Of a stretch of 64,000 nucleotides of DNA, positions 43,660 through 51,807 are shown piece by piece. This DNA is from Betaproteobacteria bacterium (lineage in GTDB: Bacteria > Pseudomonadota > Gammaproteobacteria > Burkholderiales > SG8-41), in assembly GCA_021730905.1 (NCBI GenBank), contig JAKFYK010000025.1:17377-81376 (forward strand), read 5' to 3'. Under the pieces are notes generated by a model. The model was given only the letters and a program-made list of their open reading frames with translations. It made no database searches and had not been told where the DNA came from. Made by a program: the position numbers and the translations under genes. The stretch's first letter is position 1, and each line of letters begins with the position of its first letter.

Positions 43660-44388
43660 TCAGCGGGAATCTTCACCCGCGAGCACTTCCGCCACGTGCA
43701 ATACCTGTGTCGTGGTATCGCCGCGCCGCCGCAAGCGGCCTTCGATATTCAGCATGCAGCCTAGATCGCCGAGTATCACTGCATCAGCGTTGCACTTGGC
43801 GATGTTTTCGCACTTGCGGTCGGCGATATGCGTGGAGATGTCGCCATACTTCACCGCAAACGTGCCACCGAAACCGCAGCAGGCTTCGCATTCGTCCATC
43901 TCTTTCAGCGTCAGTCCTTCGACTTGCGCCAGCAGCTCACGCGGCTGCGTTTTCACACCCAGTTCGCGCAGCCCTGCACATGAATCATGGTAAGTACATG
44001 TTTTTATTGAATTATTTTTGACTCCCTTGAGCTTCATCACACTCACCAGAAAATCCGTCAGCTCGTAGGTGCGCACGCAAAGTTTCGCCGCGCGCACTGC
44101 TTCCGGCTGTCCTGCAAATAAATCCGGGTAATGCGTGCGGATCATGCCAGCGCACGAACCCGACGGCGCGACAACGTAATCAAACGCTTCGAATTCATCC
44201 AGCACCTTGCGCGCCAGCGCCAACGCCGATGCACGATCACCCGAGTTGTAGCCCGGCTGGCCGCAACAGGTTTGCGCCACCGGCACTTCCACTTCGCAAC
44301 CTGCCGCTTCCAGCAACTGCAACGCCGCGAAGCCGATGCTCGGGCGCATCAGATCAACGAGGCAGGTTACAAAGAGACCGACTTTCAT
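43660..44388 (-). CDS. LutA/YkgE-like (Fe-S)-binding CCG-domain protein
   Basis: 242 residues with two CCG domains: TCCGQPGYNSGD (Cys41-42) with SGSC (Cys79), and YHDSC (Cys137) with EACCGFGGTF (Cys170-171). These are the cysteine-rich half of lactate or glycolate oxidase complexes (LutA, GlcF). LutB and LutC are not adjacent, so it may work with an unlinked partner. Residues about 122-133, KGVKNNSIKTCT, are encoded by an AT-rich repeat copy just before the essential YHDSC motif. Confidence 0.87.
   Translation of the reverse strand: MKVGLFVTCLVDLMRPSIGFAALQLLEAAGCEVEVPVAQTCCGQPGYNSGDRASALALARKVLDEFEAFDYVVAPSGSCAGMIRTHYPDLFAGQPEAVRAAKLCVRTYELTDFLVSVMKLKGVKNNSIKTCTYHDSCAGLRELGVKTQPRELLAQVEGLTLKEMDECEACCGFGGTFAVKYGDISTHIADRKCENIAKCNADAVILGDLGCMLNIEGRLRRRGDTTTQVLHVAEVLAGEDSR
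43990..44023 (-). repeat. AT-rich dispersed repeat, copy 7 (inside a CDS)
   Basis: On the minus strand: CAAAAATAATTCAATAAAAA followed by CATGTACTTAC. The core has two changes (CATGTACTTA for CAAATACTTA). It encodes KNNSIKTCTY within the LutA-like protein without breaking the frame. Confidence 0.65.
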
Positions 44389-44394
44389 TGAGAA

Positions 44395-45417
44395 CTAACG
44401 ATACAAACCCTGCTTCGCCAGCCACGCCTGAATCACATCGGCAACCTGATCGCTGTTCTTGTCCATCATGATCATGTGCGAATTGCCCTTGATGCCGATC
44501 TGCGGCAAATTGACCACATCATAGCGGCCACCCGCGGCTTTCACTTGTTCCAGAAACTTGATCTCGTTGGCGCGTATGGTCGGCCAGCGCGGGTCTTCGT
44601 CGATGTAGTCGCCATACACCGCCAGTATCGGCGTGTTCTTGAGATTGGCGGCAAGCTTGGGATCGCCCGGCCCCGCCGGCTCTACCAGCACCAGCGCCTT
44701 CACCTTGTCGGGCCGCGCCTGTGCGACCTTTTGCCCAAAGGTGCCGGACTGTGAATGGATCAGCACCACGCACGGACATACTTTATCCACCAGTTCGGTG
44801 TACGCGGCGATGATGGCGTCGTCGGTAGTCGTCCATCGCGGCACACCCTGCTTGGTGAAATTGTCATAGCCTTCCGCCGGAAACTGGCTGCCCGGCTTCA
44901 ATTTCATTTTCGCGGGATCGCGGTTGTACGAACCCGGCCCCGCGCCTATGCGAAAACGGTTGAACGGATCCTGCTTGGTCAGGAACAACGGCTCACCCTT
45001 GAACACGTCGGGATACATCGCCCAGCCCGAGCGCCCGCGCTCCACTGCATCGGAGTTGTACACCGGCCAGCCCTTCTTGATGAAGTAATTGAGCCAGCCT
45101 TCGCGGCCGTCCGGTGTCGTCTCATACGTCACGCCGGAAAGCCCCCCGCCGTGCCACATCAACAGCGGCAGCGCGCCGCGCTGATCCTGCGGAATGAAAT
45201 ACTGCACATACATCTGCTCGACCTGATAGACGCCGTTGGGATCCACCTTGGCCGGCACGCCGCCGGGCGTGAACACCACTTCCTTCACCGGCTTGCCGGA
45301 AATCGTCACTTCGCGTCCGCCGATGTGAAACGATCCCATTTGTTTCAATGCGATAGGCGCCTGATTGGCGCAGCCCGCGAGCAATGCAATTACTCCCGCC
45401 AATAGATATCGCCTCAC
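44395..45417 (-). CDS. Lipoprotein alpha/beta hydrolase (esterase)
   Basis: 340 residues. Lipobox LLAGC with Cys16, so a membrane-anchored periplasmic protein. Oxyanion region LLMWHGGGLSG, nucleophile elbow VLIHSQSGTFG (Ser between Gln and Gly, the HSQSG variant), acid in VYGDYIDEDP, late His in KGNSHMIMMD. Substrate unknown. It lies directly downstream of two Bug receptor genes and so may process a ligand before uptake. Six bases to the LutA-like gene. Confidence 0.86.
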   Translation of the reverse strand: MRRYLLAGVIALLAGCANQAPIALKQMGSFHIGGREVTISGKPVKEVVFTPGGVPAKVDPNGVYQVEQMYVQYFIPQDQRGALPLLMWHGGGLSGVTYETTPDGREGWLNYFIKKGWPVYNSDAVERGRSGWAMYPDVFKGEPLFLTKQDPFNRFRIGAGPGSYNRDPAKMKLKPGSQFPAEGYDNFTKQGVPRWTTTDDAIIAAYTELVDKVCPCVVLIHSQSGTFGQKVAQARPDKVKALVLVEPAGPGDPKLAANLKNTPILAVYGDYIDEDPRWPTIRANEIKFLEQVKAAGGRYDVVNLPQIGIKGNSHMIMMDKNSDQVADVIQAWLAKQGLYR

Positions 45418-45442
45418 GTTGTCTCCTCGTTGTGTGAAATTT

Positions 45443-46414
45443 TCAGTCTACCCGCGCGCCGGAATCCTTTACCACCTTCCCCCACTTCACCGCTTCTTTC
45501 TTGATGTGCTCCGCGTACTGCTCCGGCGTGCTGCCGATCGGCTCGATGCCATCGCGCAGCAGACGGTCGCGCAGTTCCGGTAATTTCAGCACCTTGGCGA
45601 CCTCGCTGTAGACGCGATCGACAATCGGCCTCGGCGTGCCGCCGGGCGCGCAGATGCCGGCCCACGAAATGGCTTCGAAACCCGGCAGTCCCTGCTCGGC
45701 AATCGTTGGAATGTCCTTCAGCGTCGAAAATCGCGTGCCGCTGCTGATGCCCAGCACACGCAACTTGCCCGCCTGCACATGCGGCAGCGAACTCACCGGC
45801 TGGTCGAACATCAGCACCACCTGCCCGGCCAGGAGATCGCTCATCGCATTGCCGGTGCCCTTGTACGGCACGTGCGTCATGCTGATCCCGGCGGCGGAAG
45901 CAAACAGTGCCGCCGACAGATGCGACGCGGTGCCTACGCCTGACGAGGCATAATTGATCTGCCCCGGCCGGCCCTTGGCGATGGCGATGAACTCCTTCAC
46001 ATTTTTCGCCGGCAGCGACGGATGCATGACGATGATGTACGGCAGCGAACCGGTCTGCGTCACCGGCACCAGACCCTTTTCCGGATCGTAAGGCAGCTTG
46101 GAATACAAAAACGGCTGAATCGCGAACACGCCCGTAGTGCATGCAAACAAAGTGTGGCCATCGGGCGGCGCTTTGGACGCAAGCTCCGCCGCGATGTTGC
46201 CGCCAGCGCCGGGACGATTATCGACGACCACCTGCTGGCCGACGTTCTTGGTCATCTCCTGCGCAATCAGACGCGCAACGATATCGGTGGAACCGCCGGG
46301 TGCAAAGCCGACGAGGATGCGCACCGTTTTGCTTGGGTAAGTTTGCGCGGTTGCAGGCAGCGCCGCTCCCCAGATGCATAAAGCAAAAAACAAAACTCTG
46401 TACTTGCGGTTCAT
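45443..46414 (-). CDS. Bug/TctC-type periplasmic solute receptor
   Basis: 323 residues. Signal peptide MNRKYRVLFFALCIWGAALP to ATA, then YPSKTVRILVGFAPGGSTDI, VDNRPGAGG and VPYKGTGNA. Start ATG 46414 is set by AAGGAGG four bases upstream. Tandem with the next Bug gene (26-base gap). Confidence 0.9.
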   Translation of the reverse strand: MNRKYRVLFFALCIWGAALPATAQTYPSKTVRILVGFAPGGSTDIVARLIAQEMTKNVGQQVVVDNRPGAGGNIAAELASKAPPDGHTLFACTTGVFAIQPFLYSKLPYDPEKGLVPVTQTGSLPYIIVMHPSLPAKNVKEFIAIAKGRPGQINYASSGVGTASHLSAALFASAAGISMTHVPYKGTGNAMSDLLAGQVVLMFDQPVSSLPHVQAGKLRVLGISSGTRFSTLKDIPTIAEQGLPGFEAISWAGICAPGGTPRPIVDRVYSEVAKVLKLPELRDRLLRDGIEPIGSTPEQYAEHIKKEAVKWGKVVKDSGARVD

Positions 46415-46440
46415 ACCTTCCTCCTTGAGACGTGCGTCCT

Positions 46441-47430
46441 TCATTGCGGTTCAATGCCTGCGGCTTTAACGATCTTTCCGTACTTTTCGAGATCCGCACG
46501 GAGAAATAGGGCAAATTCTTCGGGTGTGGTGCCCTTGCTTTCGATGTTGATTTCCGCGTACGTTTTGCGCGTATCAGGATGTTGCATGACAGCGCGAGCT
46601 GCTTCGTACACGCGATTGACGATCGGCCTGGGCATACGTGCGGGGCCATAGATGCCGTACCAGCCGGAGATTTCATAACCCTTCAGCCCCGACTCGTCGA
46701 GCGTAGGCACCTCGGGTATCTGGTCGCTGCGCTTCAAGCCGGTAAATGCCACGCCACGCAGGCGGTCGGCCTTGACGAACGGCACCGCGGCCGGACTGGA
46801 TGCAAAATTCATGGCGATCTGATTGGCAAGGACATCGTTGATGGCAGGCCCGCCGCCCTTGTACGGAACGTGCGTAATTTTCACACCAGCCATCAGGCAG
46901 AACATTTCTCCCGCGAGATGCTGCAGATTGCCCACGCCCGCCGAGGCATAAGAGAATTTGCCGGGTGCCGCGCGCGCAGCATCCACCAACTGCTGCACCG
47001 TGCGGTGCGGAAAAGTGGGATGCACTACCAACACCAGCCCACTCGACTTAACGATTTCACTGATCGGCGTCAAATCGCGCAGCGTATCGTAAGGCAGCTT
47101 GCGGTAGACGTGCGGATTGATGGTATGCGAGCCGGAAGTAATCAGCAGCGTATATCCGTCGGGCGCCGCGCGCGCCACAATCTCGGTACCGATAATGCTG
47201 TTGGCGCCGGCGCGGTTATCCACCACGATCTGCTGGCCGAGCACCGCGCTTAAGCGATGGGCGAAAATGCGCGCGATCACATCCGGCCCGCTGCCCGCCG
47301 AAGAGGGGACTATGAAGCGGATGGGCCGATCCGGATACGCGGCCACGGCGGCGGCACTGGAAAGACAAACGACGGCGACACTCGCAACAACACTCGCGCT
47401 AGCCCCGAGCAGCGCATTCATGCACGGCAT
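46441..47430 (-). CDS. Bug/TctC-type periplasmic solute receptor
   Basis: 329 residues. Signal peptide MPCMNALLGASASVVASVAV and onward to AAVAA, then YPDRPIRFIVPSSAGSGPDV, VDNRAGANS and VPYKGGGPA. Start ATG 47430 with GGGAGA upstream; the frame extends to 47472 without a site. The 176-base gap upstream (47431-47606) has only an AT-rich repeat copy and probably the promoter. Confidence 0.9.
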   Translation of the reverse strand: MPCMNALLGASASVVASVAVVCLSSAAAVAAYPDRPIRFIVPSSAGSGPDVIARIFAHRLSAVLGQQIVVDNRAGANSIIGTEIVARAAPDGYTLLITSGSHTINPHVYRKLPYDTLRDLTPISEIVKSSGLVLVVHPTFPHRTVQQLVDAARAAPGKFSYASAGVGNLQHLAGEMFCLMAGVKITHVPYKGGGPAINDVLANQIAMNFASSPAAVPFVKADRLRGVAFTGLKRSDQIPEVPTLDESGLKGYEISGWYGIYGPARMPRPIVNRVYEAARAVMQHPDTRKTYAEINIESKGTTPEEFALFLRADLEKYGKIVKAAGIEPQ

Positions 47431-47522
47431 GAAATCTCCCAATCTGAATTCTTTGTGAATTTTTTGATGCAAAAATTCTACCGATGGATAGTCAAAGTTG
47501 CAGCCAGCACTGTATCTTGAAC

Positions 47523-47554
47523 AAAATAATATTTAATTAAAACAGATACTTACG
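47523..47554 (+). repeat. AT-rich dispersed repeat, copy 8
   Basis: AAAATAATATTTAATTAAAA followed by CAGATACTTACG, one mismatch in the core. It lies in the gap between the sulfatase gene end (47607) and the Bug gene start (47430), likely near a promoter. Confidence 0.65.
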
Positions 47555-47606
47555 ATTCACATTATTCTCCATCCAGGTACTCGTTCACACGTTCACGCAT
47601 TTTCCC

Positions 47607-49145
47607 TCAAGCCATGCCGATGGGTTCCGCCAGCGGGTCCGCAATGTTACCGGGCCGCGCGCGCATCATATCGTGTAATTCGCGGCGCACATGAGCGTAA
47701 GCTGCATCGTCGAACAAATTATTCATCTCACCCGGATCGTTGACGAGATCGTACAACTCGCCCGCACCCGATTCGAGCTCGAACGTGCATTTGTGTGTTT
47801 TGGTGCGCACCACGCGCAGCTTCAACGCCACGCCACAGCGCGACGGATGCACACGCCATTCGCTGTACGCCACATCGCGCGTTTCCGCGCCGCCACGCAA
47901 AAGGTTCGCCAGGCTGCGGCTTTGCATTGCTTCCGGTTGAGCAACACCCGCATGTTCGTAAAACGTCGCCGCCAGATCGAGCGTGGACACGGGCTCCGTC
48001 ACCAGCTGGCTCTTCGCCACACCCGGCCCGCGCACTACCATCGTCACGCGCAACAAATCTTCGTACGGCGTCGGGCCTTTGAGATACAAGCCGTGATTAC
48101 CCAGCAACTCGCCATGATCGGTGGTGTAAACCACCAGCGTGTTGTCGGCGATGCCTGCGCTTTCAAGCGCGCTCATCATGCGCCCGACGTTGTGATCGAT
48201 CTGCGAAATCATGCCGTAGTAGTTGGCAGTCATCTCAGCAAGTTGCGCGTCCGTCTGATCAGGCACGCGCGAGCCTTCGGCGCGAAACTTGAGCATTTCG
48301 GGATCGGCCAGTTGCGGCTTGGATTCCAGCGTCGCCTTGTGCCACCACGGCCGGCGTTCTAGATCGCGCGCGCGATGTTTCGGCAGCACCATGTCTTTCG
48401 GGTCATACATCAGGCTCCACGGCTCGGGGCAGTCAAACGCGTGATGCGGATCGGGAAACGACACCCACGCGCAGAACGGTTTGTCATTGCGGCTCGCGTC
48501 ATTGATCCACTGGATTGCGCGGTCACCGATCCAGGTGCTCGAATGCCACGCCGCCGGCAGCGCCGAAAACCAGGTTTGTGCAGCGCCCGTTCCGGCTCGC
48601 GTCTCAGCAGCCCACAGCTTCACGCCTTCTTCATCGATGCCGCGTGAAACCAGCCAGCGCTCGTAATGCCCGACCGGCGGCTTTTCCAGCGGACGCGTGC
48701 GATGCAGATGACCCAGCACGTTCAGCTCGCAATGCTGAAAACCCATGTACGGCCCGAACCAGTCCGGCCCGTACTTCGACTGGCTTTTGTTGCATTCCGG
48801 CGTGCCGGTGGGCGCGAACGTCGATTTGGTGGAAAAATGCGCCTTGCCGATAAAACCCGTCTGATAGCCAGCGCGCGCCAGTGTGCCCGCGAAACCGTTT
48901 TCGCCGACGCGCGGATCAAGATCAACGCCGTTGTCCCACACGCCATGCGTCAACGGCAGCAGGCCGGTGAGTATCGACGCACGTGACGGCTGGCATACCA
49001 GATTAGGCGTAATGCAAGCGGAAAAACGCGTACCCTCTCGCGCCAGCCGGTCGATGTGAGGGGTCTTGATATTCTTGTTCTCAAATCCGTTGCAGTCGGC
49101 GCGCTGCTGGTCGGAGGTGATAAGTAAAATGTTGGGACGTGGCAT
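47607..49145 (-). CDS. Sulfatase (formylglycine-dependent)
   Basis: 512 residues. Sulfatase signature VCQPSRASILTG with Cys51, the residue oxidised to formylglycine, then KAHFST and VYTTDHGELLGNHGL (metal and His sites), and NILLITSDQQRAD with the N-terminal Asp ligands. No signal peptide, so cytoplasmic as read. It hydrolyses a sulfate ester or related choline/phosphonate ester. Directly preceded by the divergent-subfamily Bug receptor (11 bases). Confidence 0.9.
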   Translation of the reverse strand: MPRPNILLITSDQQRADCNGFENKNIKTPHIDRLAREGTRFSACITPNLVCQPSRASILTGLLPLTHGVWDNGVDLDPRVGENGFAGTLARAGYQTGFIGKAHFSTKSTFAPTGTPECNKSQSKYGPDWFGPYMGFQHCELNVLGHLHRTRPLEKPPVGHYERWLVSRGIDEEGVKLWAAETRAGTGAAQTWFSALPAAWHSSTWIGDRAIQWINDASRNDKPFCAWVSFPDPHHAFDCPEPWSLMYDPKDMVLPKHRARDLERRPWWHKATLESKPQLADPEMLKFRAEGSRVPDQTDAQLAEMTANYYGMISQIDHNVGRMMSALESAGIADNTLVVYTTDHGELLGNHGLYLKGPTPYEDLLRVTMVVRGPGVAKSQLVTEPVSTLDLAATFYEHAGVAQPEAMQSRSLANLLRGGAETRDVAYSEWRVHPSRCGVALKLRVVRTKTHKCTFELESGAGELYDLVNDPGEMNNLFDDAAYAHVRRELHDMMRARPGNIADPLAEPIGMA

Positions 49146-49156
49146 GAGGTTGCTTT

Positions 49157-50158
49157 CTATTTATTCAACCCAAGTTCAGTGAGCAGGCTGCGAAATGTTA
49201 CTGCTTCGCGGTCGAGAAACTCGCGCAGTTTCGTGCCAGTCATGAAATTGGCGCGCCAGAAATTGCGCTCCAGTTCCTTTTTCCAAGCGCCCGAGTCGTT
49301 CACCGCAGCCAGTGCACCTTCCCAGTACGCAATGTGCTCGCGCCGCATGTCCTTCGCCCCGATCACGCCGCGCCAGTTGGTAAACGTCGCATCGATGCCC
49401 TGCTCCTGCAAGGTCGGCACCTGCGCGTACACGCCGGTGAGACGCTGCGGACCGATCACTCCCAGCACGCGCACGCGCCCCGCGGCGAGAAATGGCGGCA
49501 TGGTGGCCGCGGTGCCGCACACCATTTCAATCTCGCCGGCGAGCATGGCCACCGCGCCATCGGGCGCGGATTTGTACGGCACGAAGCGCGCCTTGCGCAC
49601 ATCGGCGCCCATCGCCTTCCACGCGATGGCCGACGCGGTATGCCCGCCGGCACCCAATCCCGGGCCGAAACCGACCGCCACCGAAGCCGGATCGGCGCGC
49701 AGCCGCTCGCGCACATCCGCCATCGATTTCAGCGGTGAATCCGCCCGCACCACCAGCACAAAGTAGTCGTCCAGCATCAGCGCCAGCGGCGTCACGTCGC
49801 GATGACCGATCGCGTGCGCGCCGGTGACCGGATTCGATACCAGGTTGGTCGTCCCGATCGAAACCGCATGCCCGTCACTGCGCTCGTTGAGATAACTCCA
49901 GGCAATGCCATTGCCGGCACCGGGCTTGTTGATGACGACCACCGGCACGCCGACGGCACGTGTGTCGTCCCATATTTTCTGGATCAGCCGCGCGGTGAGA
50001 TCGAGACTGCCCGCGGGCGACGACGGCGAGATGAACGCCACCGGACGCGACGGCTTCCAGCCCTGGGCCAGGCCCGTGTTGACTGTCAGCAGCATCGCGG
50101 CGAGCAAACCGCAGCGGATCGCCTTGCCGGCCCGCGTTATCGGGTTTCGATTGTGCAC
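49157..50158 (-). CDS. Bug/TctC-like receptor, divergent subfamily
   Basis: 333 residues from GTG 50158; the frame stays open to ATG 50197 and no ribosome-binding site decides. Signal peptide AIRCGLLAAMLLTVNTGLAQ, then GWKPSRPVAFISPSSPAGS and VINKPGAGNGIAWSYLNE. Same subfamily as 35032-36051 (TPLALMLDDYFVLVV against TPVAHLFGEYVSVTV; both end in L-G-L). Likely brings a ligand for the sulfatase cotranscribed 11 bases downstream. Confidence 0.86.
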   Translation of the reverse strand: MHNRNPITRAGKAIRCGLLAAMLLTVNTGLAQGWKPSRPVAFISPSSPAGSLDLTARLIQKIWDDTRAVGVPVVVINKPGAGNGIAWSYLNERSDGHAVSIGTTNLVSNPVTGAHAIGHRDVTPLALMLDDYFVLVVRADSPLKSMADVRERLRADPASVAVGFGPGLGAGGHTASAIAWKAMGADVRKARFVPYKSAPDGAVAMLAGEIEMVCGTAATMPPFLAAGRVRVLGVIGPQRLTGVYAQVPTLQEQGIDATFTNWRGVIGAKDMRREHIAYWEGALAAVNDSGAWKKELERNFWRANFMTGTKLREFLDREAVTFRSLLTELGLNK

Positions 50159-50281
50159 ACCGCCATGATAGCAGCGGCAGTCACCAGCTACCGACAAGCA
50201 TGCTCACGCGCGCGGTTTCCCGGCTTGCAGGACGGCGCCCGGCGTGCCAAGATAGTTGCGGAATCCTTACCCGTGCCGCCC

Positions 50282-51712
50282 ATGCATAACCCCATGTGCC
50301 CACCGCTGTCCCGTTCGCTGGTTATCATCGCTTGCGCGCTGACGGGATTGGTGTGCGCGTCCACTGCGCACGGCGCGGACAGCAAGGAGCCGCGCATTGC
50401 CCTGGTCATCGGAAACTCGACTTACAAACTCGATCCGCTGCGCAATCCGGTCAACGACGCGGAAGACATGGCGCGGGCACTACAGGCCAAGGGTTTCCAG
50501 GTCACCCTGCGCAAGGACGCCTCGCATCGCCAGATGATTGAGTCCATCAGCGAATTCGGCCGCGCCTTGAAAAAGGGCGGCGTTGGCCTGTTCTACTTTG
50601 CCGGGCATGGCGTGCAAAGCAAGGGGCGCAATTTCCTGGTGCCGGTGAACGCCAAGGTGGAAAGCGAGGGCGAACTCGAATTCGAGACGGTGGACGCCAA
50701 TCGCGTGCTCGCCGCCATGGACGACGCGGGCAATCGCGTCAATATCATGATCCTCGATGCCTGCCGCAATAACCCCTATGTGCGCAGCTTCCGTTCGTCG
50801 TCGCGCGGGCTGGCGCAGATGGACGCCGCAAAGGGCAGCTATATTGCGTTCGCCACCGCGCCGGGTTCGGTGGCGTCGGATGGCGACGGCAGAAACGGCC
50901 TGTACACCGAATTGCTGCTCAAGAGCCTGAATGCAGGCGACACCGATATCCACAAGGTGTTCACGCGCGTCACCGCGGACGTGTCACGCATCACGGGCGG
51001 CAAACAGATCCCCTGGACCGCGTCGTCGCTCACCGGAGACTTCGCCTTCGCCGCGACGCAGGCCGACGAGCGCGCGCTGTGGGAGTCGGTGAAGGAAACG
51101 AAGAATGCCGCTGAACTGGAGGCCTACCTCGAAAAATTCCCCGAGGGCCTTTATGCATCCGTTGCCCGCGCGCGGATCAAGTCGCTGGCCACGCCGCCGC
51201 CGGTGCAGGTGGCGACTATTGCGCCCGCCAGCGTCGCAGCGGCAGTCTATGCCAACGAAGACAAAAACTTCGGCATCGCACCGACCCGCGCGCCGAGGAA
51301 GGGCAAATACCATGCGCCTACCCCCACGGAGATACCCGGCGGCAAGGTCATCCGCACGGTGGACCTGAAACAGCTACTCGACAGCAACAAGAATGTCGTG
51401 GTGGTTGACGTGCTGGATTCCAAAGACCGGTCCACCATACCCGGCGCGACATGGCTTCAGGGCGCCGGCAGCGGAGAATTCTTCGCGGCCGAGAAAGCGC
51501 GCTTCGCCACCATACTGGAGCAACTCACCGGCGGAGACAAGGGACGTTCGCTGGTGTTCCTGTGCATGAATCCGGAGTGCTGGCTTTCCTATAACGCGTC
51601 ACTGCACGCCATCGATGCCGGCTACCGGGAAGTCTACTGGTTTCGCGGCGGCACCGATGCCTGGCGCGGCGCGGGTTATCCGGTGCGCTCGGTCAAGACA
51701 GCCAGTTGGTAA
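50282..51712 (+). CDS. Secreted caspase-like protease fused to a CXXCW-type rhodanese domain
   Basis: 476 residues. After a signal peptide (residues 1-31, ending in TAHG), a caspase/metacaspase p20-like domain has catalytic His109 (YFAGHGVQ) and Cys161 (ILDACRNNPY), as in peptidase C14. A repeat-poor linker with one coiled-like segment (ADERALWESVKETKN) leads to a rhodanese domain (residues about 355-470) with VVVVDVLDSKDRS, then FLCMNPECWLSYNAS, carrying Cys428 and Cys433 before Trp, and YWFRGGTDAWRGAGYPV. This matches the rhodanese class with a C-x(n)-CW motif tied to PQQ-dependent catabolism. Start ATG 50282 or ATG 50294. Stands alone on the plus strand, divergent from the Bug gene. Confidence 0.85.
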   Translation: MHNPMCPPLSRSLVIIACALTGLVCASTAHGADSKEPRIALVIGNSTYKLDPLRNPVNDAEDMARALQAKGFQVTLRKDASHRQMIESISEFGRALKKGGVGLFYFAGHGVQSKGRNFLVPVNAKVESEGELEFETVDANRVLAAMDDAGNRVNIMILDACRNNPYVRSFRSSSRGLAQMDAAKGSYIAFATAPGSVASDGDGRNGLYTELLLKSLNAGDTDIHKVFTRVTADVSRITGGKQIPWTASSLTGDFAFAATQADERALWESVKETKNAAELEAYLEKFPEGLYASVARARIKSLATPPPVQVATIAPASVAAAVYANEDKNFGIAPTRAPRKGKYHAPTPTEIPGGKVIRTVDLKQLLDSNKNVVVVDVLDSKDRSTIPGATWLQGAGSGEFFAAEKARFATILEQLTGGDKGRSLVFLCMNPECWLSYNASLHAIDAGYREVYWFRGGTDAWRGAGYPVRSVKTASW

Positions 51713-51807
51713 CAATCACGAACGTGGCTGGTGCCGCCATGGCGGGACGCTGCACGCGCCGCTTCCTGCCAGGCGGTGGCGCGTTGTCATCCACAACCTG
51801 AGTTCCG

